From positions 25,321,492 through 25,385,491 of the forward strand of contig NC_092183.1 in NCBI RefSeq assembly GCF_043641665.1: a stretch of 64,000 nt of DNA. The letters are read 5' to 3'. This document shows positions 12,201 to 25,186 of the stretch, one piece after another. Numbering within the stretch: the first letter of the stretch is position 1; each line of letters begins with the position of its first letter. This DNA comes from Enoplosus armatus (lineage: Eukaryota; Chordata; Actinopteri; Centrarchiformes; Enoplosidae). Under the pieces are notes generated by a model. The model had not been told where the DNA came from. It ran no database searches and saw only the letters and a program-made list of their open reading frames with translations. The position numbers and the translations under genes were made by a program.

Positions 12201-15200
12201 TGCCATGCGGTTTATTTACCTTTTAGTTTTCCACGTAGACTGGAGTTTTGAGCAGCTATGAAGTCTGCCTCCAGTTCAGTAAAAAGATCAGTGTAAACAG
12301 CTGGCCTCTTATTCCATAATCAAATTAGACATCTACCGTTGGAAATTTTATTTTGGATGATAATGTGATATTGCTAACTGAATTGAAACTCATTCACTTG
12401 CTGTTGATTTGTATTTTGCAAGGGGGACTTTTTTTGATAATTTTCCTATTTGATGGAGGCTCGTTTCCTGCCCTAACTTAAGTTAATATTAGATTACTCA
12501 GCGTCTCTTTGCGTTGTCTATGCCACATTCAGAAACCAGACAGCTTCACGGATTCCATCATGAGGAAGTCATTGAAACAGTATTATTGGGCAACAGTCCA
12601 TACACACTATAATAAGTTGGAAACAACATTTTGTAATCAGTTTATAAGACTTGTTAACTTTATCAACCGTCCTTGTCTTTGAGCTCCTGTATTAGAAACA
12701 CTCCTCTGGAAAATGGGCCAAGGTCACAGCTATCCAGAGAAAGCTGCAGCATGTCTTTTTTTTTTTGAGGAAGGAATAGGCTATACACACAGAAAGAAGA
12801 GCATGATGTTCTTGTTCCACATCCCCTATGAGACAAAACTGTGAATCAATAAAACTGCACAGGGCATAGTTAATCTACCCTCCACCATCTTAGCCTCTAT
12901 TTTGAACATGAGGGAAGCCGGCAGCCATTTTGTTTTCCTGTTTTCCTGAATGGCTCCTGTGAAAAGCAGCCGCCTGTGCATGGAGTTAATTAAGCCATAG
13001 TTTTAGAGCCATAATTGATTAAATCATAGAGTCAAAATAGAAATTGCGGGGCCCCAGCAGCTGTGTCTTACTGAATTAAAACCAGTGGCATCCTCTGCTG
13101 GTGAAAGGATATGTTAATAAGGCCTTGAATGCAATCAGATTTTGTTGTTTTTGTCTTTTTTTTAAGCCTGTGTGCTTCTTTTTTCCCTAACACTTTTCCT
13201 CAAGGGGTCTTATTATACACTTCTGTAACACTAGAGAGTTAGTGTGCAGCGCAGTGGGAAGCCAAAAGACCCTCCCCCAGCTCCCTTAAATCTGTCAAAG
13301 CATCTGCCTCATCCACCCTGGCAAATCCTTTGACGTGTGAGGCTAAAGAGCAGGCCTTGTATCATTCATGAATGCTGGTGGATTTCCATATCTGACACTA
13401 CGCTGACTTACTGCTGGGAGCACTTGTGCCCACATTCAATCCTCCACCGAGAAATGCGGCGGCATATGGTGACCGTGGAGACGTCGCATGTGCACAACTG
13501 TGCTCCAACATGCGCAATCATGCACAACCATAGCCAATCATACGCACACACATCCTCATTTTCACATGAGGACATTCACAAAGTTGCACGCACGCGGTCA
13601 AAACCGAAATTGGAATTTGCAGGAAACGTATACAGGAATTTATACAATATGCACTGTATATATCGTCTGGGGTTTCCTTCAGCACTCTTGCTCCCACTCT
13701 CGCTGCTCTTTTCCCTGGCTGACCCCATCTCTGCAGTGCCATAGTACAGGGAGGTAATGATGAGAAATGGAGTTATAATGCCAGTTGTTAAACCTCGGGC
13801 CGCACAACAAATGTGCTACAGAGACCCTGCATTTGTCTCTGAATGGATTAGGTCTTTGCTGTGGTAACCCTATATTTAATCTCACTCCAGTCTCTGCCGG
13901 CAACTCTGTGTTTCTCAGCGTTCTGTCATTTTCTCCTCTTTATGTCTTTAACCATCGTTGCACCTGAACTACTGCAGAGTCTGTGTTTGCTCTCAATTAT
14001 CTGTTGTCTTCTAATGCGAGAGGGATGGAGAGTAAAATACTTATCTTTGAGAGTGCGTGTTATCTGTGCGACTTGGCCGTGAATGTCAGACGTGCATTAA
14101 AAAACAGCTTGTCTGGCTGTGCGGGTTGTTCCTAGCCAGCACCTGGACGCCATTACTCACCTTGCGCTGCCTTATCTCCTTTTAAGAGTGCTCTGTTGGC
14201 TCAGACATTATCCATTTTCCCCAACTGCTCCTTGTCTACTTATTAGTAATTGGTTGCGCGTTGCCATGTGGTCAAGAGCTTGGTAATATTCCGTAATGGG
14301 AGGTCAGACAATGTAGTCAAACCTTTTTCTTTCTTTTCTTTTTCCAGCGTTGCCTTCAAAGTTTTAATATTTTATTTAACAGCAACAGCCTTTGACCACC
14401 TGATCAGGCGGTAATGGTGGTTCCCCCCCATAGTGCCCCAGATGATATGGTTATTATTCTCAGAGAGCAAGAGAAGTCATAGCATGTTAATAAACTGGTA
14501 CCAGACTGTATTAAATTATCAATGTGCATGAAAAATTCATCTCCAAACGTCTTTCACACTTTCTGAGTCGGAGCAGAATTCACTTTTATCTCGTTAAAGG
14601 AATGGAAATCGTATTACAAGGGAAAATAACACTACTTGTTTTTAATTTTCCGTTTCACATCCCAAGCTGCGGGTTAGACCTGAGATAGCTCTGATTATTG
14701 CGAAGACTTTCAGTGCTCACGCATAATTTGGTGGGGTTTGGTTGTGCTGCATGTCGGCTCTATAACTCTGGAGCAAGTGACACGGCTGTCCTCTCAGAAT
14801 GCAACGCTGCAGTGGAGCATATCAGAGGTTGTTATTGCAGGCTCCCTGCTAAGTGCCCATAAATTACTTGCTAATCTCACTTCTCCAATTTCCATCTTTT
14901 TTTCTTAGTGTAAATTATACCCTGGTGGAGACAAATCAGCAACAAGACCACACAAGGCTGTGCCTCCTGTTTTCATGTTTTCTAGACAAGAGCAGCAAAG
15001 TGTAGTTTTTGCTTCTGTCAATCTTCCAAACAGCTCAGGAGGATGGAAAATGAAAGCTGTGGGTCCATAAACAGTCGTGCATCAAATCCAGGATCTAGTT
15101 TGCACATTTTCTCCTGCCAACACTGTGAAGAAGATAAAGAATGTCAAGGTGACATGTGCATGCTTTTGGAAGGAGAATAAAGACTGCAATGTCCTTGCTG

Positions 15201-18200
15201 ATTCTATCAGTGGGAGCCATTCTTTACCTTGTTCATTGAAAGAGGAGGGAGTGGGGGGAGGAAGGCCATGAGAGGGTGGGGGTGTAGGAGAATAAAAGCC
15301 AGAGAGCATAACATCCCTCCTAGAAACGCAAGTCCAACGCAACACTGTTATCAGCTCCCAACTGCTTTTCCTTGCTGATCGATCGGTGGTGTTGGGCAAT
15401 GCAAATGGCTGCAGCTAGCCCTGGGTATTCTACCATCAATGGAGAGTAATTATCTTCGGCAACAACCAATATTGGATTGTTAAGCCTCAGGATAAGGTAG
15501 CCGGCGGAGCCTTCAAACAGTCACTCACCTCTGTGGGCTTGAAGGCTGATGGATGGATCAGCTGGGACTAGCTGCTAGAGGGGCTCCCGAGGCAAACTAG
15601 CAGAGTTACCAGCTCTCATCTCCCTCTGCCCTAGCAGCGCAGCCCTTTGAATCCCAGAGAAAATTCATTTTTAATGTGCCTGGCGGAGGGCGCTTTTTGT
15701 TCTACATCGCCGCGATCAATCAGGACGACTTTTCATGTCGAACAGGAACCTCCAGAAACATTTGCCACGAGGGCTTGATGAGCACAACTTTCAAGGCGGT
15801 TAGAAACGAGCTGCCTGACGAGTCCTTTTCATGCAGTAGATTCAGAAATATGATTTTGCAGATAAGTGAAAATACATTGCCAGTACCGGGATTCATTTCT
15901 ACATGTAATCCTATGGTGTATTTTGCTTCTGTATCTTATTCAGTCGCTTGTACATCTCTAGAGCTCCTCTATTACTGTAAAGTCCTTTACTTTTAGTTGG
16001 GTCTCCTGAGAGTCCTTCAAAGAGTCTGACTTCCTCTGGCCTCTGTTCTCAGTAGCACTACTTGTATTCTGGAGTACGCCGGTGCTCCAAATGGATGACC
16101 TAGAAATGTTGTCCATATTGAAAGATGGGAGTCATTGAATAAGGTGCTCATTCTCACATCGTTGGTCTATGCTACTCGAGCCCCCGTAATGAATAAATCA
16201 TGGATTCTGCAAGGCACTCTCCAGAAAGAAATTACAATGTACAGCTGCAGAAATAAAATGGAATAAAACATGACTGTGTTCCATTTTGGTGGTGACAGCC
16301 TATGTTGTGCCTCTCCACCATCATTACTAGTAATAGCGAGGATTCAAAGTAGACATTGCTGGGATTCAAACTTACAGTGTAGTTTTCTAACTCAAGTTAG
16401 AGTAACAGTGTGCTGCTGTTTAACAGAACAATAAAAACTAGAAATTATTCGAGAACTCGAATTTGCTGAGCCTATCGGTGTCGTATCTCGTGAGGCATTT
16501 GTCAATTCAGCGAATGTCCCATACTTCATCCCTTCATGCATCCCTTCAAAACATAAACATAGATACTGTAAATAAGAGGTCAATCATTTTAACTACATTA
16601 AAAGCCTTCAGGCTTTGGTGTGTTTCACTTTACAGGTGTGTATTTGCTCTTTGTCTCAATTTTTCAAAAACAGGGTGATGAAGTGTTAGCAGCAAAATAC
16701 CACCCTCCAAGAAATATTTGGCTAATAGCTTCGTATTAAATTTGCTCATTGTGGTCGATATGAACACTTCCTGTTAACATCCGATCTGGAATCAACATAT
16801 TTCTGCCTACACTCCTGGCGTCTCTCTTTACAGCTTTTACTGTACACGCACCTATTTTAGGAAGCTGTTAAGGAGGGGGGGGTATTGTATGCCAGATGCT
16901 ATTTCCACAAGGCAGATATTTGGACCAGGCCTCTAGATCTACTCAGTCAGCGCTGGCTTACCTGAGATTAACTGTGCTTCTGGCTGAGGCTGGCAGCATT
17001 AGTGGCCGACCGCTGAATGGACGTGAAGCCGAAAAGCTGGCTGTTAAAGTGCTGAAGGACAGAAAATGCACCCAACCTTTCTCCCAGAGGTGATGTAGTG
17101 GTTAGACCCCTGCCTTGGGAACTATATGTGGCCTTGCTAGCTTAAAACTGAATCCTACTAGAGCTTCTCTCATGTGTCCATTTAAACTGTCTCAAGAGCA
17201 CTCTTCGCTTCTTGTGATTTTTCTCCATCAAGGGTGTCTTCCACCAGTGAATCATTCATCATCATGTATTGGTGACTGCTTTGTAGTTAACAGGAAATAA
17301 CCTGAAAATAAGAAACGTTTGGGACCATTAAAAGGCATATAATCTCTTTTGATTGCTAAAAAAAAATTGTTGGATTTTTCCTGTAAAGGAAAAGACTGCA
17401 TGCTGTCTTTAGGAAATAACAACAGTGCAATAAAAACCAATGGTTGCTCCAGTTTTTCTTTACCAAATGGAAGAGAGATGGGGGGAAAGCAGATAAAATA
17501 CGACCCTTAGGGGTGATGATGCCTCTGTGGCTTTAACATCTATTGTTTCCCTTCCCAGTGTCTATGAGGCCAGTTTCCCAGGATGCCCTGCTGGTCCAAC
17601 ATCTGCTTTTCTGTTCCATACGTCGTCCTGGAATGTTTCCCAGGTTTAGCATCATTTACTGTATGCTCTCCCTTTTTTGGTGGCTGGGTCTTTTCAGCTG
17701 CTTTTTTGTACGCTGTTATTTTCTAGGATAAACAAAATCGCAGCCAATCATTCGATTGACCGAAGTCCAATTTAGTGGCGTGTAACTTTTCCCTGTCGAA
17801 TTCCAAATCCTGCTGTGCTTTTTGACTCTGACCTGTGTGTACGCAGGGGTTGGTGGATTGATATGTTTGCGTGTGTGTAATGCCCTATGTTTTTAAGGGA
17901 AGTCTTTAGGCTTGGGGATGACCCTTAATCACAGTCAGCTGGGACATAATTACAAGTCTGGCATTCCTGACACTAACCCGCAGAGTAGGCCACAACTCTT
18001 ATTATTGTTGCATGCGAGCCCAACCTACAGGCAAAGTGTATGGATGCCCAGTTCGGGGTGGGCATCACAGTGCATCATTTATCCATCCGCAATAGTATTC
18101 ATCATTCTTTATGAAAAGGATTTGTTTCACATAACAGAGCTGCCATTCTCTCAGGGGTATCTGTGGAGTATAACACAGCATGGCAGAAAGTAAACACCAA

Positions 18201-18979
18201 TCTTCTACTTGTCTCCAGAAAACTCCACAGGGAGGTGGAGTTGCAAAGGAGCCCCTTACTCTGCCTTGGCATTTTTGCAGCATAAGCCTCTTTCAACCTG
18301 ACTTCAATCATGGCTAAGTTAAGCAGGTCATGAGAGTGAACAGGATAACCACAGGGCTAACTTTATGGGAGACGTCAAAGCTCTATCCTCCTCCTCTTTA
18401 GCCTCTGAGAGTTCTCCTCTAAAGTACATTTTAAGAATAACATCTTCACTGTGGAAAAGGAGCAGATGGGTAGCCTTGCTCGGTCAGGACTGATGCCAAT
18501 CCATACTCCCCAGGCTACTGAGAGTTTTAGGGAATCCTTGCAGACTGGAGGGGTCAATAGGGGGGAATTTTAGATTCCCCCCCCCCACACACTTTAAGTC
18601 TCTGTATGCATGGTCGAAGCGTGTAAATGACTATATCCAGTTGGTGATCATCTCCTTGAATTATCGTTCTAAAAATGAATGTTTCAAACATTTTTCTTTT
18701 ATTTTTGAAAGATCCTCCCCTGATACGCTGAGTTTGATTTGAATTTACTACCAATGAGATTATGGATTTGGCCCATGAGTAGGATCAGTCAAAACTATTG
18801 CACAATACATTTTTTTCTGAGAGGTTTGATGACATCGCCTCGATCAGGCAATGGAAAAAAACATGGCCAGCTCCATTATTGAACATCCAGTAGTATACCA
18901 CATGCATACATGCAGCAGGCATACATGCAGTGTGCAATGTGTTTACATGCTGAAGTAATTTATAGTCTATATAAAATGA

Positions 18980-18981
<2 letters not shown>

Positions 18982-19020
<39 letters not shown>
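18982..19020. repeat. (TA)n microsatellite
   Basis: About 19 uninterrupted AT units lie some 170 bases before the CpG island. Such runs are prone to length change and may unwind easily. Confidence 0.95.
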
Positions 19021-19023
<3 letters not shown>

Positions 19024-19195
19024 AGTATAACAAATCCGGTTCAACACGGGGGGGAAAAAATAAAAAACAATTAAAGACAACAAAAGGGTCGAAATAGATG
19101 AAGAAAATCCTGGGAATCGTGTTAACAAATCAGATCAAGCCCTCGTACATTGATTGCTCTGGTCTCGTCCTGTCCTCGTTTTCAACAGCTGCTGC

Positions 19196-19216
19196 CACAC
19201 ACACACACACACACAC
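19196..19216. repeat. (CA)n microsatellite inside the CpG island
   Basis: About 10 CA units at the left edge of the island, immediately before the GC-rich core. Confidence 0.9.
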
Positions 19217-19259
19217 GCACCCTGGCTGACGCGCAGAGCAGCCCAGCCTCTCTCTCTGT

Positions 19260-19897
19260 TGCGCACGGAGAGCAGGTCGGAGCGGAGCGGAGCGGAGCGC
19301 ACTGCGTTTTTCGGGGACTTCTCGTCGTACTAAACGCGCCGGGATCTTGTGGATAACCGTCGAACGGTACCTGTAACGCACGACCAGGCACCCCGCCACG
19401 GCCCTTGGATATGTACTCCGTCGCGTTTTCTGCCTGAGATCGACAAATACTTTGGGGGAATCTATTGTGGACGATCTGTCATCGGCGCTCTCGCCGTCCA
19501 GACTTGGAATCCAATGAGCGGCGCTCCGGCTCGACAAAGATCCGCCGTGTTCTCTCGAGGAGCAAGAATAATTGCCTGCAGAACTTTAGCGAAGTAAAAG
19601 AAACTGAATTTTGATCCCGTTTCCTGAAGGACTCGCCGCTTTTTCCTTTCGAGAGACGGAGGAAGAATCCCTTCAGTGAAGATTTATTGTTCCGGCAGGT
19701 TATTCTGTGTTGAGAGTTTTCTCATCGTCTACCCGTTGAACAATATATATATATATTTTTATTTTTTTTTTCCCCCCCAAATTGGATTTAACCGCAATAA
19801 GGCTCGCTTAAACATCCTCATGAACGCGTGTTCTTATTTGCTCCAGTCTGGGTGATTTGGATATCCTCCGCCACCGACCTCGGCGCATTTGGACTCG
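19260..19897 (+). other. Candidate non-coding first exon (5' leader) with upstream ORFs
   Basis: The right boundary is a consensus donor, CTCG|GTAAGA, at 19897/19898; the left boundary is a guess within the island. No long coding frame opens. Three short ATG-initiated frames are visible: 19411-19437 (8 codons), 19514-19597 (27 codons) and 19820-19855 (11 codons). The family's usual exon 1 encodes a basic Arg/Ser-rich N-terminus, and that is absent here. This is therefore not the canonical first exon but could be a leader spliced to 39115. Possible extra acceptors lie at about 20109 (TCCTGCAG) and 20287 (GTTTGCAG). Confidence 0.4.
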
Positions 19898-19993
19898 GTA
19901 AGATTTCATGAAATTCCACCGATGCTTTTGTTGCTGTCGTTTAGCTTTTTCAGGGGAAAGATTCACCAACGACGATTTGGAAGAAATAAAAAG

Positions 19994-19995
19994 AA

Positions 19996-20029
<34 letters not shown>
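19994..20029. repeat. (AAT)n microsatellite
   Basis: About 11-12 AAT trinucleotides just downstream of the candidate first-exon donor. Confidence 0.95.
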
Positions 20030-20487
20030 TGCACAGCATCCGTCGAAATGAACCGCTGTTATGTTTGAATGAGCTGTTCATTGTTAGGATTTTTCCCCCC
20101 CTCCTGCAGCCCGTCTCCGCCGGTGGCAGGCGCGTTTTCCCCTCCACCGAGGCGTGTTGTGGGGCGAAGATGTAGTGGAGCTTTGGATAACATCCGAACT
20201 TACTTTACCCGTTTTTTATTTTATTTTTGTTATTTCAAAATAGCCTTTTTTTCTTTTCTTTTCTTTTTTTTTCGGTCACGTTTGCAGGGGTCGCTGTAAT
20301 TCTGTGTGGACTTCTTCCACACTGAAGCAGATTAAGTTAAAGAATAGATATAGATATTTTCTGAAAATATGACCAACCTTTTGTTCTGTACTGTGGGGGT
20401 TTAATGATGTTACATGAGAAGAAATGGCTGGTGCATTTTTATTTACAATTGTTTTATTTACCACAGCATCACTGGCTGTGTACGGTC

Positions 20488-20507
20488 CTTTTTTTTTTTT
20501 TTTTTTT
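20488..20507. repeat. Poly(T) run
   Basis: About 20 consecutive T residues. No retroposon body was recognised next to it. Confidence 0.9.
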
Positions 20508-23500
20508 AGACTCAAATCCTTTGCTGTTGTGTAGGTCGGCGTCTTGTTATTGCGGGCTGTTATCACGCACTCTTAGATCCACCACGCAGGACATTAACAC
20601 AATACGAGTCTGTCCCGTGTCTGACTTATACAACCACGGGAGGAGCTGTTTAATTAGGTTTTCGCCCCCCCCCCTCATCGCGCCCAAGAATCTCAGCCAT
20701 CAAGGTCAGGCTGGATCACATGTCGCCTCTTAATATTAGTTCACAACACTCCGGCCCCTCTATGACACGAGTCTGTCCTGCTCCCGCAGAAATCAAAGTG
20801 TGTTATTGTTTATGAGTCCGTGCCTTTAAGAAGAATTCACTATAACATTCCCATAATAATCCTGTGGGGGCTTAGACCCGCTTCCCAATTGTGAGCTTCT
20901 AGTGATTTGCCCTACTTTAGGCTCTCCCAGGGTATTACTATAATATTTCCACAGGGACCCGCTAGTGTGCTGTTCGATAGTGACACTGTCCTCCGTCGAT
21001 CCGGGCTGTATTTTAGTCTCTTTCAGTATCACTTGAATATTCCCACAGTGGTAAATAGCATGCCTGTGACTACTATAAATATATGACACTGTGGCATTTC
21101 CTGTCTCTTCTGATATCACTCCTCTGTGGCATTTGCATTGAGTTGTGTGAAAACTCATCTGTTTTACACTTTTTAAAGCGCCCTTGCCGGTTGAAGGTGC
21201 TGGTTCTGTTTGAAAATCCGTCCGCATTGGAATAGCAAACTGTTATTACACCGTATGTTTTGGTATATATGATAGAATATTGCGTATTTGTCATAGTCTC
21301 TTGCTCCATTGACAAAATTGTGTTTTTTTGGGGGGGGGTAACGACTTATAACGTCAATCATTTGTTGAATATGTTATATTTAGGTTATGAATTGTTAGGT
21401 TGAAATGTGAATCGCCACTGAGACAGACGGAGGTCGCTTTTCTCCAACAGTGGCTTATATTTGTGTTGGAAATGTGACAGAATCATTTTTTGAATTATTC
21501 CTAGTTTCTATTTGCTAAATGTCCCCAACCTTTTCCCCTGATAAGACACACGGAGACATGTGCCTTTGTACCCATTGTTGTGCCTGCCAATCACTGTCTT
21601 CTGCTGTGATGCAGGTGTTGGAGATGTAATTTTGCTCTCATCAGGGCTGGTGCGAAAACCACCAGTGCAACTGATGCGGCCAATGATGAAGTCTCAATAA
21701 AATATTCCCAGTCCATTATCTCTACTTATTGCCAGTTAGTTCTGCATGTCTTTGGGCTGTAGAGTATATGACATTGTAATACCAATCACTTTCCAACCTG
21801 ATACTTCCGCCACCTACATATTAAAATATGTATCTTTCTCCGCTCCCCCAGCACCTATCTGTAATCTACTGCAGATGGGGCTCTGGAATTAGCTTGCAAA
21901 AACCTCTCTTATTCCTATCTTCAAAGGCCCATTTATCTCTAGCGGAAAGCTGATAAGAGACAGGCCTGCTTGGCAAATGTGATAAGAGGGTGAAAAATCC
22001 TCCAGCTATTTGTAATGTAGGAGTTCAGGCAGATCACAGCTGGGGAAGACATGACAAACCCAGCATCATGAGACTAATGCCTTGTGCCCCCTGAAGCCTG
22101 GATACGAGATAGAAGAAGAAATGGAGATTTATTCTGGATCTGTGCATGAACTCAGAAGTGAAAAATGAGCTAAAGAGACGTTCAAGAAAATAGCCCAAGC
22201 GTTTGGACGCAAAACACCATGTTCTCAGTCGTGACGACAGCGCCTAAAACCTCAGAGCGCTATCAGTCTGTATTTTAAAAGTAATGCTTCAGCCTGCTGA
22301 ACTGTTTCGAACGGAGCGTTGTCTTGCTTTGAATATGCAGCAATTGTTGAAATAACAGGAGAGAAGAAAAGTCTGTTAAATGTGTTGTTGATGTATTTAG
22401 GGTTAAAGCTGTGCTTAGGGAGGAACGTGTTCTGAAAGTATTGTAAATCCCAACTGGAACCTGTCTAAAATGTGGAGCTAATCCAAATTGGCTTATACTC
22501 TGAGACTTAAGCTGCCCTCTGTGAGAAACTCCAAGAAATATGGAAGTGAGTTGTGCTGTGCAAAACAACGTACCTCTCACTCTGCAGGCTAGTTAAGGCC
22601 AGCAGTAGTAGAACAGGACTCAGACAGTGTTTTCCCATCTTGGCCTGGTGTTCCCTCCTGATTTACTGGACAGAGGGCAGGTTCATAGCTGGTCCTTGAC
22701 TCTAGCGGCTCCAATGCATTAAAACTGATGAATGTTTCCCCGGTGCTGAATGTGATTTCTGTAGATCCACTGACGCAGCGTAACCCATGGTGCATGTTAC
22801 ATCTAGCATTAATCTGTTGGTGCAAATTCAGCGTTCACATTAAAACTAAAAGGATACTTGAACCGTATTTGTTATAATATATGTGGCCTTTCACAAAATT
22901 CACTGTCAGACAAGCAAGTAGTTCTTATGGGCCACAGGAGAGGTGGATTGTTCTGAGGACATGTCATTACTGTGTAACAGATGACACATAGCATGTGATG
23001 TTATTCATACTTCAAGGACACTCCCTGAGCTCCACCACTTGTGGGTCCACAGTGGGAGATGGAGAATTTATGCTTGTCCCTGTGGCACTTGGATCTACAT
23101 CTTAATCCTGACAAGGGACTTGCCATAAAACACTCGCTCTACACCAAAAGCAGAGGGAGTCTTAACAGGGGAGGAAGCTGCTGTGGAGCGAGGCATTTGG
23201 CAGGCATGTCTTTTAATGCACACTGCAGAGATGTCTCTGTTTTTAACATTTAAGTTATAAATAACGCAAAGGGCCGCACAAGGCCGGTGGCTGTAAAGGG
23301 ACAGGGAGGTGTTGTCAAAACAAAATAAAAAAAATTCTCTCCCCTTTTTATTGCATGGCAGTTCCTTGAGAGCCGGCTGTGTTATTAACTGCGCCGTACA
23401 GCGGGGGATTTATGTGCAGGTCCAAATGGAAGTGACCAGTGACCTTTCCCGTGGCGTTAGCCAGCTCTCAAACTGCCAGACAATGGACTGCTTCGACAAT

Positions 23501-25168
23501 GAGCCGCGGCTCTTTGTCCCTCATCTCTTCCTATGTGATGTTATTTCCTAAATGTGGGCATCTGCTCACTGAGAGACCTGGGGCATGTGTCTCTGCTCGT
23601 GCTTTTTCTCCTCTCTTTTTTAATTTTTTTTTCTCTCTCTCTCAGCTCGAAATGTCAACTGTGCGCTGCACAAAGCAGCCATCCAAGGTCTTTTGAATAC
23701 CCCCAGGTACTACTGAAGTCACAGGTCAGCCAGTCACTCAGTCAGTGGGTAATGTGTGTTTCATGCTCTTGGCTGAATGTGGTGAGCTCTTTGCAGCGGC
23801 TGCTGAGCAACACAGTGCCTGAGAGGCTGGGTGGAAGTGGAGCGGGTCACAACACTAGGCCACGGCGCTGTTACAGGCATTCTCCTGTGATGTTGTTATT
23901 GTTGTTTCCTCTGTCCCCGCTGACAAAGAAGTCCCCCTTCACTTCAAACAGCTGCTAAATCCCATACATATTTCAAAAGAGCTCTCCCTTTAATCCCCCC
24001 AGTCCTTCTGCAATTAGCCATTGACAGCAGTGCCTAGTGCAGTTCATGATCTAATAAAAGAAGGGGAGACAAACTAGAGGTCCTTTGATTCTCAGCTACT
24101 GAGCATCTCCCGCTATCAGCCTGCTCATTGGGACCCATCTCAAGGAGAGGAGGAGACACTCGAGTGAATTCCCCCTCTTTTGAAGCTGCCGACCTAGGTC
24201 AACCTGTAATTCTGGCAGCTGGCCAGTTCCTCGCCTTCCCTCTGTCTCCCCTCTACATTTCCAAACAGTGCTTCCCCGAGAGCAGGTCGTGTCTTTTGTT
24301 ACCTTTATGAGGCGTAATTAAATGTGCACGGCGTGGCACAGTGTTTGAGCAGGAACCCCAGGCGTGCCATTAGCCAGATGTGGCTGCTCAATCCTTAATG
24401 ATAGAGGAACAGAGGCGGAGGAGACGAGCCCAGGAGTCCTTCATCACGCCATCCCGAGGTGTCGTGTGGGCCTAATTGCCCCATCGTTTTGTGCACCATA
24501 CGAGCCCCCATGACACCTAGCTTCATGCATTCATTATGTAGTCTCCCAGTGCTACTTCAGGCTGTGGCGTTCATGTATAACCGGAGGTGGGTGGTACACT
24601 GCAGCTAGGCTTTTAGCCAGCAAGTATGATTCATGAGGGGAGTTCTTAGCACCTTTGTTTTGAACATCGCACGCAAGAAGTGGGGTGATGTACTTTTGTA
24701 CAGTGCATTAACAGTTTACAGTGTCTGACTGGAGAGGGTTTCATCATTATGTACTGTCACCATGTGAGACCGTGAGAGGGATGAAAGGCAAATCTTTATA
24801 TGCAGCTGCTGTTAAACATCACCAAAGTTGCATGTCAGTATTTGCATTGAGTTTTGGTTAGATCAAGTGTTTTGCACATTCAGTAGAGGCTGTTGAGTTC
24901 TGTCAGTCCGTGTTCTAATAGTTGAGAATTGATGTACAAGTCCTTGGAAGAGGGGCCAACCAGGAGAAAGAAGAAGCCACTTTTCTAGAAAACAGCCTGC
25001 CTGTCTGTCTCTGCCTGGGGGCTTTGGAAGTGCTAAGGGATCAGACTGACAAACGCTGAATGATCGGCTCACATTCACACGGCGTTTCCTTCCAGCCTTG
25101 ACTGGGATCTTACTATTGAGAGTTCTCATATTTCCTCCTAAGCCCTTTCACTCGCAGTGTATTAAAGT

Positions 25169-25186
25169 CCCCCCCCCCCCCCCCCC
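25169..25186. repeat. Poly(C) run
   Basis: About 18 C residues, followed by CATCCCACTCC. Similar C/G homopolymer runs recur through the window (42633, 48745, 52341). Confidence 0.9.

Larger units (their letters stand above)
7301..19149. other. Non-coding region, probable intron or upstream flank
   Basis: Unique sequence without supportable exons, apart from the separately listed CpG-dense patch and repeats. Several AT-rich, homeobox-site-rich stretches (for example 9930-10100 and 12960-13060, with TTAATTAAG and ATAATTGATTA strings) have the look of conserved non-coding elements, but conservation cannot be judged from one sequence. No transposon with terminal repeats or coding remnants was recognised. 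Confidence 0.5.
19150..20180 (+). promoter_or_regulatory. CpG island, likely internal promoter
   Basis: CpG density rises sharply against the AT-rich flanks, with repeated GGAGC/GAGCG units at about 19275-19302 and CpG-rich text continuing to about 20170. Vertebrate CpG islands of this kind usually mark promoters. No clear TATA box is placed before a unique start. A good + strand donor at 19898 and the downstream + strand exons suggest transcription to the right. It could drive a shorter isoform of the AUTS2-family gene, or another non-coding transcript. Divergent transcription to the left is possible. The exact start site cannot be fixed by reading. Confidence 0.6.

Noticed and set aside
17080..17135. 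tRNA-like A-box text (GTAGTGGTTAGACCCCTGCC) suggesting a SINE head
   Set aside because: No matching B box at the expected spacing, no clear 3' tail and no second copy noticed in the window.
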